Of a stretch of 33,829 bases of DNA, positions 1-7,054 are shown one piece after another; position 1 is the first letter of the stretch, and each line of letters begins with the position of its first letter. Source of the DNA: Halobacteriales archaeon QS_5_70_15 (lineage in GTDB: Archaea > Halobacteriota > Halobacteria > Halobacteriales > Haloarculaceae); assembly GCA_003022005.1 (NCBI GenBank), contig PXRQ01000079.1, forward strand, positions 20,432 through 54,260, written 5' to 3'. Under the pieces are notes generated by a model that saw only the letters and a program-made list of their open reading frames with translations, had not been told where the DNA came from and did no database searches. The position numbers and the translations under genes are program-made.

Positions 1-764
1 AGGAGGGCGAGCCGGTCGCGGTGGTCCACGGCGGCTCGACCGCCGTCGACGACGCCCTGGAGCGGATGGGCATCGACCCGGAGTACGTCGAGACCCCCTC
101 CGGCGTCGTGGGGCGGTTCACCGACGGGGAGACGATGGACGTGTTCAAGATGGCGATGGCCGGGCTCGTGAACACGGACCTCGTGACGGGCCTGCGGAAC
201 CAGGGGGCCGACGCCATCGGACTCTCCGGCGTCGACGGCGGCCTCCTCGTCGGGCCCCGGAAGTCGGCGGTCCGGGTCGTCGAGGAGGGGACGAAGAGGA
301 TCCGTCGCGGCGACCACTCCGGGACCATCCAGGGGGTGAACGCGGACCTGCTGGCGTCGCTGCTGGCGGACGGATACGTCCCGGTGGCCTCGCCGCCGAT
401 GCTCGGGGACGAGGGCGAGGACGCCGACCCGCGGTACACGGCGGTCAACACGGACGCCGACCGGGCCTCGGCGGCGGTGGCGGGCGAACTCGGCGCGACG
501 CTCGTCTCGCTGACCGACGTCGCGGGGATCTATCGCGATCCGGACGACCCCTCGACGCTCGTCGAGGACGTCGCGACGCCCGAGGGGTACGAGGACCTGG
601 AGAGTGCGGCGGAGGGGTTCATGCGCCGGAAGGTGATGGCGGCGACGGAGGCGCTGGAGCGGGGCGCGCGAGAGGTAGTCGTCGCGGACGCGAACGCCGA
701 CCGGCCCGTCCGCGCGGCCCTCGAGGGCGGCGGCACGCACATCCATCCCGAGGCGGTACAATGA
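1..764 (+). CDS. argB: [LysW]-aminoadipate/[LysW]-glutamate kinase ArgB (5' end cut by window)
   Basis: This amino-acid kinase phosphorylates the side-chain carboxylate of the carrier-bound glutamate (or aminoadipate) made in the LysW pathway. The reading frame is already open at base 3, giving E-G-E-P-V-A-V-V-H-G-G-S, so the start lies upstream. The VVHGGS glycine loop is the substrate/phosphate loop typical of acetylglutamate kinases. Further on are VNTDADRASAAVAGELGA and LVSLTDVAGIYRD, which form the nucleotide-binding part. About 254 codons are present, close to the full family length. The stop overlaps the next start as ATGA, so the two are translationally coupled. The lysK and argF neighbours argue for an arginine rather than lysine role. 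The family assignment is firm; the substrate choice is inferred from context. Confidence 0.9.
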   Translation, partial: EGEPVAVVHGGSTAVDDALERMGIDPEYVETPSGVVGRFTDGETMDVFKMAMAGLVNTDLVTGLRNQGADAIGLSGVDGGLLVGPRKSAVRVVEEGTKRIRRGDHSGTIQGVNADLLASLLADGYVPVASPPMLGDEGEDADPRYTAVNTDADRASAAVAGELGATLVSLTDVAGIYRDPDDPSTLVEDVATPEGYEDLESAAEGFMRRKVMAATEALERGAREVVVADANADRPVRAALEGGGTHIHPEAVQ

Positions 765-1888
765 CAGGGTTCGTCTTCTCCGAGAAACCGATCCGCATCG
801 ACCGCGGCGAGGGGCCGTACCTCTACGCCGACGACGGGACCGAGTACCTCGACTTCGGGGCCTCGTACGCGTGTACGCCGCTCGGCCACGCCCACCCGCG
901 GGTGGTCGAGGCGGCGACCGAACAGCTCCGGGGGCTGTGCTACGTGCAGGCCTCCTACCCGCACGACGAGCGCGACGAGCTGTACGAGAAGCTCGCGGCG
1001 ACCGCGCCGGGCGACGTCGACTACACCTGGCTCTGCAACTCGGGCACCGAAGCCAACGAGGCGGCGCTGAAGTTCGCCCGCTCGGCGACGGGCCGCTCGG
1101 AGATCATCGCCACGACGCAGGGCTTCCACGGCCGGACGATGGGCGCGCTCGCCACGACGTGGAAGGAGAAGTACAAGAAGCCGTTCGAGCCGCTCATCGG
1201 CGACGTCGAGTTCGTCCCCTACGGCGACCGCGACGCGCTCGCCGAGGCCGTCGACGACGAGACTGCCGCCGTGATCCTCGAACCCCTGCAGGGCGAAGGG
1301 GGGATCAACCCCGCCTCGACGGAGTACCTGCAGGCGGTCAGGGTCCACACGGCCCAGCACGGCGCGGCGATGATCCTCGACGAGATACAGACCGGGATGG
1401 GCCGGACGGGGACGCTGTGGGCCGCCGAGGGGCACGACGTCGTCCCGGACGTGGTGACGACGGCCAAGGGGCTGGCGAACGGCCTGCCGGTCGGGGCGAC
1501 GCTCTGCCGGGAGTGGGTCGCCGAGGGCGCCGGCCCCCACGGGTCGACGTTCTCCGGCGGACCCGTCGTCTCGGCGGCCGCGAACGCCACCCTCGACGAA
1601 CTCGTCGACTCGGACCTCCCGGGTCACGCGGCGGACGTCGGCGGCTACCTTCGCGAGGAGCTGGAGGCCGCGCTCGGCGACTCGGTCCGGGACGTTCGGG
1701 GATCGGGCCTGATGGTCGGCATCGAGGTCAAGCGGGGGGCCAACCGCGCGCTGCGGGACCTCGCGCTCGAGCACCAGGTGCTCGCGCTGCCCGCGGGCCG
1801 GACGGTCGTCCGCCTGCTCCCGCCGCTGACTGTCGAGAGAGCGGAGGTCGACCGTGCCGTCGAGGCACTGGCCGAGGTGGTCGGATGA
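761..1888 (+). CDS. argD: [LysW]-aminoadipate semialdehyde/glutamate semialdehyde aminotransferase ArgD
   Basis: This class-III PLP aminotransferase (375 aa) converts carrier-bound glutamate semialdehyde to carrier-bound ornithine, using glutamate as amino donor. The cofactor phosphate loop is NSGTEANE (residues 93-100). GFHGRTMG (121-128) holds the aromatic and basic residues around PLP. LDEIQTGMGRTG (206-217) carries the Asp that binds the pyridine nitrogen. The Schiff-base lysine is K236 in TTAKGLANGLP. Its length is close to that of standard ArgD/LysJ proteins. The ATG lies inside the ATGA overlap with argB, and its own stop overlaps the lysK start in the same way. It looks intact, and nothing in the sequence separates an arginine from a lysine substrate beyond the argF-containing operon. 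Confidence 0.93.
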   Translation: MTGFVFSEKPIRIDRGEGPYLYADDGTEYLDFGASYACTPLGHAHPRVVEAATEQLRGLCYVQASYPHDERDELYEKLAATAPGDVDYTWLCNSGTEANEAALKFARSATGRSEIIATTQGFHGRTMGALATTWKEKYKKPFEPLIGDVEFVPYGDRDALAEAVDDETAAVILEPLQGEGGINPASTEYLQAVRVHTAQHGAAMILDEIQTGMGRTGTLWAAEGHDVVPDVVTTAKGLANGLPVGATLCREWVAEGAGPHGSTFSGGPVVSAAANATLDELVDSDLPGHAADVGGYLREELEAALGDSVRDVRGSGLMVGIEVKRGANRALRDLALEHQVLALPAGRTVVRLLPPLTVERAEVDRAVEALAEVVG

Positions 1889-2961
1889 GCGACGCGAGCG
1901 TCGCCGAGGGCGAGGGGGACACGGAGGCACGGGACCTGCTGGAGCGGCTGGTCTCGATCCCCTCGCCGACCGGCGAGGAACGGGCCTGCGCCGAGGCGCT
2001 CGCCGAGTTCCTCCGCGACCACGGCCGCGAGGCCTACCTCGACGGGGTCGGCAACGTCCGCGCGCCGGCCGACGACGCTCTCCTCCTCACCTCCCACGTC
2101 GACACCGTGCCGGGGGAGATCCCCGTGCGGATCGAGGAGGGAGGAAACGAGGCCGACGAGGGGCCCGTCCTCTGGGGCCGGGGGAGCGTCGACGCGAAGG
2201 GGCCGCTGGCGGCGATGGCCGTCGCGGCGGTCCGCACGGGCGCGTCGTTCGTCGGCGTCGTCGGCGAGGAGGTGAACTCCCGGGGCGCACGCCACCTGGT
2301 CGAGGACCGCGATGCGCCCGACGCGGTGGTGAACGGCGAGCCCTCCGGAACCGACGGCATCACCCTCGGCTACCGTGGCATCCTCTCGGGGACCTACCTC
2401 GCGACCAGCGAGTCCGGACACTCCTCCCGACCGGAGAACAACGCCATCCAGGACGCGATGGACTGGTGGAACCGGGTCGTCGAGGCGTTCGAGCCCGACG
2501 AGTGGGCGCCCGTCTTCGAGCAGGCCACCCCGAAACCGACCCGGTTCGAGGGCGGCCCGAGCCAGGACGGCCTCTCGGTGGAGGCGACGATGGACGTCTC
2601 GTTCCGCGTGCCGCCCTCGATGACGGTCGACGAGGTCCGCGAGATCGCCGACGGCGAACTCGACCCCGAGGTCGGCACCGTCAACTGGACGGACGGCGTC
2701 CGCCCGACGATGCAGTCCCCGCGGACCGAAGTAGCGAGAGCGTTCCGCGCCGCCATCCGCGAGCCGGGGCTCGAGCCCCGGCTCGTCCGCAAGACCGGCA
2801 CGGCCGACATGAACATCTACGCGGGCGAGTGGGACTGCCCGATGGTCACCTACGGCCCGGGCGACTCGGACCTTGACCACGCGCCCGACGAGCGCCTGCC
2901 GCTCCGCGAACTCGACCGCGCGGCCGCCGTCCTCGCGGACGCGGCCGGGAGGCTCCTATGA
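1885..2961 (+). CDS. lysK: [LysW]-lysine/[LysW]-ornithine hydrolase LysK (M20 metallopeptidase)
   Basis: This enzyme releases ornithine (or lysine) from the LysW-type carrier protein, the step done by ArgE or ArgJ in bacteria. The protein is 358 aa, starting at the ATG in the ATGA overlap with argD. The frame stays open far upstream through argD, but that part is an antisense-like shadow with no family similarity. M20 di-zinc residues are visible: H71 and D73 in SHVDTVPG, D103 in GRGSVDAKGP, the catalytic pair E128/E129 in VVGEEVNS, E152 in NGEPSGT and H332 near the C-terminus in DLDHAPDE. The stop overlaps argF by ATGA. Cytosolic, same operon. Confidence 0.9.
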   Translation: MSDASVAEGEGDTEARDLLERLVSIPSPTGEERACAEALAEFLRDHGREAYLDGVGNVRAPADDALLLTSHVDTVPGEIPVRIEEGGNEADEGPVLWGRGSVDAKGPLAAMAVAAVRTGASFVGVVGEEVNSRGARHLVEDRDAPDAVVNGEPSGTDGITLGYRGILSGTYLATSESGHSSRPENNAIQDAMDWWNRVVEAFEPDEWAPVFEQATPKPTRFEGGPSQDGLSVEATMDVSFRVPPSMTVDEVREIADGELDPEVGTVNWTDGVRPTMQSPRTEVARAFRAAIREPGLEPRLVRKTGTADMNIYAGEWDCPMVTYGPGDSDLDHAPDERLPLRELDRAAAVLADAAGRLL

Positions 2962-3959
2962 CCGACGACACCGACACGCACGCAGACACCGACACCGGCA
3001 TCGACACGGACGGCGGTACCGACACCGGAGAGCCCACCGGCACCGACGTCGTCCCCGGAAGCGGCGTCAGGCACTTCCTGGACGTCGACGACCTCTCGCG
3101 GGACGAACTCCACGACGTGCTGACACGGGCGACGGAGCTGAAGGAGCGACAGCAGCGGGGCAAGCTCCACCGCCTGCTCGAGGGGGACTCGCTCGGGATG
3201 ATCTTCGAGAAGCCCTCGACCCGCACCCGCGTCTCCTTCGAGACGGGAATGACTCAGCTGGGCGGCCACGCAGTGTTCCTCGGCCCCGACGACATCCACC
3301 TCGGCCACGGCGAACCGGTCAAGGACACCGCGCGGGCGCTCTCGCGGTACGTCGACCTCGCCATGGCCCGCACGTTCGACCACTCGGACGTCGAGGAGCT
3401 GGCCGAGTACGCGACCGTGCCCGTCATCAACGGGTTGACCGACGACGCCCACCCGTGCCAGACGCTCGCGGACCTGCTGACGATCCGGGAACGGTTCGAG
3501 AATTTCGACGTCTCCGTGGCGTGGGTCGGCGACGGCAACAACGTCTGCCAGTCGTTCGTCCTCGGGGCGGCGATGACCGACATCGACCTCACCGTCGCCA
3601 CGCCCGGGGGGTACGGGGTGGCCGACGAGGTGCTCGACCGGGCGGCCGAACTCGGCGGCACACCCGAAACGACCCACGACCCGGAGGCCGCCGTCGACGG
3701 GAGCGACATCGTCTACACCGACGTCTGGATCAGCATGGGCCAGGAGGAGAAGCGCGCGACCAAGCTCGAGGACTTCGACGGGTTCCAGATCACCCCCGAA
3801 CTCCTCGGCGACCGCCACCTGATGCACTGTCTCCCCGCCCACCGCGGCGAGGAAGTCACCGACGCGGCCCTGGAGTCCGAGAACGCCGTCGTCTGGGATC
3901 AAGCGGGGAACCGCCTCCACGCGCAGAAGGGTCTGATGACGTTCCTCTCGGGCGTGTAG
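2958..3959 (+). CDS. argF: Ornithine carbamoyltransferase ArgF with an Asp/Thr-rich N-terminal tail
   Basis: It transfers a carbamoyl group from carbamoyl phosphate to ornithine, giving citrulline. The carbamoyl-phosphate motif STRTR is at residues 87-91, HPCQ at 165-168, the ornithine loop DVWISMG at 255-261 and HCLP at 290-293, so the catalytic core is complete. The core begins near residue 38 (VRHFLDVDDLSRDEL), where haloarchaeal relatives normally start. The preceding ~36 residues are almost all Asp, Thr and Gly. There is no ATG, GTG or TTG in frame between the first codon and the core, and the first ATG overlaps the lysK stop (ATGA), so the tail is probably translated. It ends the operon; no gene lies closer than 94 nt downstream. 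Confidence 0.95.
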   Translation: MTDDTDTHADTDTGIDTDGGTDTGEPTGTDVVPGSGVRHFLDVDDLSRDELHDVLTRATELKERQQRGKLHRLLEGDSLGMIFEKPSTRTRVSFETGMTQLGGHAVFLGPDDIHLGHGEPVKDTARALSRYVDLAMARTFDHSDVEELAEYATVPVINGLTDDAHPCQTLADLLTIRERFENFDVSVAWVGDGNNVCQSFVLGAAMTDIDLTVATPGGYGVADEVLDRAAELGGTPETTHDPEAAVDGSDIVYTDVWISMGQEEKRATKLEDFDGFQITPELLGDRHLMHCLPAHRGEEVTDAALESENAVVWDQAGNRLHAQKGLMTFLSGV

Positions 3960-4023
3960 GCACCCCTCGACCGTGTAGGCGCCCTTCGACCGTGGGGTGC
4001 GCCGGCGCGGGCGTGGCCGGGCG

Positions 4024-4030
4024 TTTTATG
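4024..4030 (+). promoter_or_regulatory. TATA box for the M20 deacylase gene
   Basis: TTTTATG is centred about 27 nt upstream of the GTG at 4054. That is the haloarchaeal spacing for a transcript starting at or next to the start codon. It is the main reason for choosing 4054 over the upstream in-frame ATG at 4034, which is only a few bases from this box. Confidence 0.6.
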
Positions 4031-4053
4031 CGATGCCCTCGCGCCTCCCCGGT

Positions 4054-5226
4054 GTGAGCGACTCGAACCGTATCCAGCACGGGGCGAGCCGGGACGAGGC
4101 GGCCGCGCTGCTCGCCGACCTGGTCGCGATCGACTCGCGGAACCCGCCAGGCCGGGAGAAGCCGGTCGCCGAGTACGTCGTCGACCGCCTCGAGGGATGG
4201 GGTATCGACGCCCGCCTCTTCGAGCGGCCCGACCCGGATCGACCGCAGGTGATCGCCGAGGCGGGCGACGGCGACCCGGACGCGGGGACGCTGATCCTGA
4301 ACGGCCACATCGACGTGGTCCCCCCGGGCGACACGGAGCAGTGGTCCCACGACCCGTTCGGCGGGGAGCGCGAGGGCAACCGCGTCTACGGGCGCGGGGC
4401 CAGCGACATGAAGGGCGGCGTGGCGGCGGGGGTGCTCGCGCTGCGTGCGGCTCACGAGCACGGGATCGACGGCCGGGTCGTCCTGACGTGTGCGATGGGC
4501 GAGGAGACGGCCGAGCCGGGGACGAGGACCATGCTCGAGGCGGTGAGCGGCGACTGGGGGATCGTCCTCGAACCGACGGAACTGGTCGTCGACACCGTCG
4601 GGAAGGGGCTCGCGTGGTACGACGTGGAGGTCCGCGGCGACGCGGCGCACGCGAGCCGACCGGGACTCGGCAGGAACGTCCTCGACGCGCTGTTCGCGTA
4701 CGAGAACCGCATCGACGCCTACCGGGAGCGGATCGCCGAGCGCGAGCACCCGCTGGTCGGGACGTCGCTCTGCACCCCGACGATGCTCGAGGCGGGCACG
4801 AAGGAGAACGTCATCCCCGACCGCGCGAGGCTGACGTTCGACCGCCGGTTCCTCCCCTCGGAGTCGGTCGACGACCTCGACGCGGAGATGGAGGGGCTGT
4901 TCGACGGCCTCCGCGAGGAGGGGTTCGAGGTGTCGGTAGAGCGCACGCGGACGTACGAGGCCGCGGAGATCGACCCTGACCACGAGATCGCGACGGTCGT
5001 CCGCCGGCACGCCCACGACGTCGCGGGCGTCGAGACGGCCCCCCACGGCAAGGACGCGGCGACCGACCAGCGGAACTTCGTCAACGACGCCGGGATCCCG
5101 GCGATCATCTGGGGACCGGGCGCGAGCGAGCAGTCCCACACCGTCGACGAGTGGGCGCCGGTCGACACGCTCGTCGACGGCGTCGAGGTGCTGTGCCGGA
5201 CGATCGGGGAGCTCTGCACGGACTGA
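4054..5226 (+). CDS. M20-family deacylase (ArgE/DapE-like)
   Basis: This is a zinc-dependent amidohydrolase of 390 aa, related to acetylornithine deacetylase and succinyl-diaminopimelate desuccinylase. Visible metal and catalytic residues are H85 and D87 (NGHIDVVPPGD), D118 (GRGASDMKGG), E150/E151 (CAMGEETAEPG), E173 (VLEPTEL) and H362 (SEQSHTVDEW). The dimerisation domain carries AAHASRPGLGRN. The GTG start is set by the TATA box at 4024. It lies 94 nt after argF and has its own promoter, so it is not strictly part of the arginine operon. lysK already releases ornithine, so a DapE-like or general N-acyl amino acid role is at least as likely as ArgE. The family is sure; the substrate is not. 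Confidence 0.85.
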   Translation: MSDSNRIQHGASRDEAAALLADLVAIDSRNPPGREKPVAEYVVDRLEGWGIDARLFERPDPDRPQVIAEAGDGDPDAGTLILNGHIDVVPPGDTEQWSHDPFGGEREGNRVYGRGASDMKGGVAAGVLALRAAHEHGIDGRVVLTCAMGEETAEPGTRTMLEAVSGDWGIVLEPTELVVDTVGKGLAWYDVEVRGDAAHASRPGLGRNVLDALFAYENRIDAYRERIAEREHPLVGTSLCTPTMLEAGTKENVIPDRARLTFDRRFLPSESVDDLDAEMEGLFDGLREEGFEVSVERTRTYEAAEIDPDHEIATVVRRHAHDVAGVETAPHGKDAATDQRNFVNDAGIPAIIWGPGASEQSHTVDEWAPVDTLVDGVEVLCRTIGELCTD

Positions 5227-5320
5227 GACCGCGGCTCTCCGGGAGGTCGCTGTCCGAACGCCGGGAGGATGGACGACCGGGACGTGCGAGCCGGGGCTGT
5301 CGGCGGGAGCGACGGCCGAC

Positions 5321-6328
5321 TCAGTCCCGCTCGGCGACCTTCACGACCTGCTTGCCGATGTTCTCGCCCTCGAACAGCCCGAGGAACGCGTCGGGGGCGT
5401 TCTCGAACCCCTCGGTGATCGTCTCGCGGTAGCGGAGCTCGTCCTCGCGGATCCAGCCGGCGATGCGCTCGAACGCCTCGCTCCAGTCCGGGTAGTCCCG
5501 GACGAGGACGCCCTCGACCTTCCCGCGGGTCTGGATGAGCTGGCCGAGCTTCCGGGGACCGATGGGCGTCTCGGTCGCGTTGTAGAGGGAGATCTGTCCA
5601 CAGATCACGACGCGGCACCCCACGTTCAGCAGCGGCCAGACGGCGTCGGTGATGGGCCCGCCCACGTTGTCGAAGTAGACGTCGACGCCGTCGGTCTCCT
5701 CGCGGAGGCGCGCGCGGACGTCCTCGGCGTCGTAGTTGACGGCGGCGTCGAACCCGAGCTCCTCGACGAGCCACTCGCACTTCCGGTCGGTGCCGGCGAT
5801 ACCCACCACCTCGCAGCCGCCGATGCGGGCGACCTGTCCGACCACGGAGCCGACGGCGCCGGCGGCGCCGCTGACGACCACGGTGTCGCCGGCGACGGGT
5901 TCGCCGACGTCGGTCAGCCCGAAGTACGCGGTCGCGCCGGGCATGCCGAGCACGCCGAGCGCCGTCGAGACGGGCGCGAGCGAGTCGTCGACGACGCGGA
6001 GGTCCTCGCCATCGACGACGGCGTGTTCCGCCCACGGGAGGCTGCCGTTGACGACGTCGCCCCGTTCGAGGTCGGCGTGGTTCGACTCGAGCACCTCGGC
6101 GACGGCACCGGCCCGCATCGGGTCGCCCACGTCCCACGGCTCGGCGTAGGACTCGGCGTCGCGCATCCGCCCGCGCATGTACGGGTCGACCGAGAGGTAG
6201 AGCGTGCGGACGAGCACCTCGTCGTGGCCGGGCTCCTCGAGGCTCGCCCCGCGCAGCTCGAAGTCGTCGTGGGTCGGTTCGCCGGTCGGCCGCGACGCCA
6301 GGTGCCACTGGCGGGTCTCCGTCGGCAT
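5321..6328 (-). CDS. NADP-dependent medium-chain reductase (CurA / prostaglandin reductase-like)
   Basis: This is a zinc-free medium-chain dehydrogenase/reductase of 335 aa, of the group that reduces alpha,beta-unsaturated ketones and aldehydes with NADPH. A GroES-like N-terminal half is followed by a Rossmann fold. Diagnostic pieces are GMPGATAYFGL (residues 128-138), SGAAGAVGSVVGQVA (153-167, the dinucleotide loop) and VYFDNVGG (217-224), shared by CurA and leukotriene-B4 dehydrogenases. The zinc ligands of classical alcohol dehydrogenases are absent. The ATG at 6328 opens MPTETRQWHLASRPTGEP, the usual beginning of this family. The longer frame upstream is low-complexity Arg/Ser and unlikely. 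A weak TATA-like TTGTA sits about 25 nt upstream. Confidence 0.88.
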   Translation of the reverse strand: MPTETRQWHLASRPTGEPTHDDFELRGASLEEPGHDEVLVRTLYLSVDPYMRGRMRDAESYAEPWDVGDPMRAGAVAEVLESNHADLERGDVVNGSLPWAEHAVVDGEDLRVVDDSLAPVSTALGVLGMPGATAYFGLTDVGEPVAGDTVVVSGAAGAVGSVVGQVARIGGCEVVGIAGTDRKCEWLVEELGFDAAVNYDAEDVRARLREETDGVDVYFDNVGGPITDAVWPLLNVGCRVVICGQISLYNATETPIGPRKLGQLIQTRGKVEGVLVRDYPDWSEAFERIAGWIREDELRYRETITEGFENAPDAFLGLFEGENIGKQVVKVAERD

Positions 6329-6401
6329 GGAACGCCCGATGGGGGGCGGGTACAAGGGTGTGTGGGGTTCCGCCGTACGGGACGGCGATCCGGTTCTCCG
6401 G

Positions 6402-6872
6402 TTACCGCTCCAGCGCGACGACGACCGCACCGAGGGTCGCGCCGTAAACGAGGTGCCAGACGAGACTCGGGACGGCGAAGTTCGGGAACGGCGGCGCGTT
6501 CGGGAAGCCGGCGGCACCGAGCCAGACGGGCATCACCAGCGCCGCGAGGACCACCCACGTGACGACGCCGTAGCCGAGGGCCGCGGCGACGATCCCGCGT
6601 GGATCCCTCACGCCCGCGGCGTTCAGGACGGCGAGGAAGACCACGCCCAGGACCGCCCCGTGCGAGAGGTGGACGAACAGGCCGACGGCGGGGTTCGCCG
6701 GCGGCGCGAGCGTGTACAGGCCGGGTATCGCGCCGGCCAGCACCGGCAGGGCGCCCATCGCGATCATCGCGGCGGCCATGACGACGCCGCCGGCGATGCC
6801 GGCCAGCATCCCGCTGACCCAGGATCCTTCCTCGACGACTGTCTCCGACTCAGTTTTCGTACCAATAGACAT
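6402..6872 (-). CDS. Four-helix integral membrane protein (DUF6789-like)
   Basis: This 156-aa protein is mostly hydrophobic, with about four membrane spans: roughly residues 18-46 (GMLAGIAGGVVMAAAMIAMG), 62-85, 95-116 and 138-154. Two PN/PP-rich loops, LAPPANPAVG and FPNAPPFPNF, separate them. The layout resembles the haloarchaeal DUF6789 group, from memory; no enzymatic motif is visible. TTTAGC, about 28 nt upstream of the ATG at 6872, could be its TATA box. It follows the halocyanin fusion gene on the same strand after a 182-nt gap. That allows, but does not prove, a link to membrane-side copper or electron-transfer chemistry. Confidence 0.7.
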   Translation of the reverse strand: MSIGTKTESETVVEEGSWVSGMLAGIAGGVVMAAAMIAMGALPVLAGAIPGLYTLAPPANPAVGLFVHLSHGAVLGVVFLAVLNAAGVRDPRGIVAAALGYGVVTWVVLAALVMPVWLGAAGFPNAPPFPNFAVPSLVWHLVYGATLGAVVVALER

Positions 6873-7054
6873 CGTTTAACCGGTACGCAGGGGGAGCTAA
6901 AGGAGACGGCGGAGGTGTGCGCGTGGACGGTCGAGGCGCACAGCAGATCCCGCGGAGCCGTGGCGGCGAAGCGGAGCACCTGACGAGGCCCGGAAGCGAC
7001 GACGAGCAGGGGACGAACGGCCCGAAAGCGGTGGCGAGCGGCGGCCGCGAGGCG

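Noticed and set aside
871..1884. Upstream extension of the lysK frame through argD
   Set aside because: The extension is Arg/Pro/Gly-rich and overlaps argD in another frame; family similarity begins only at the ATGA start at 1885.
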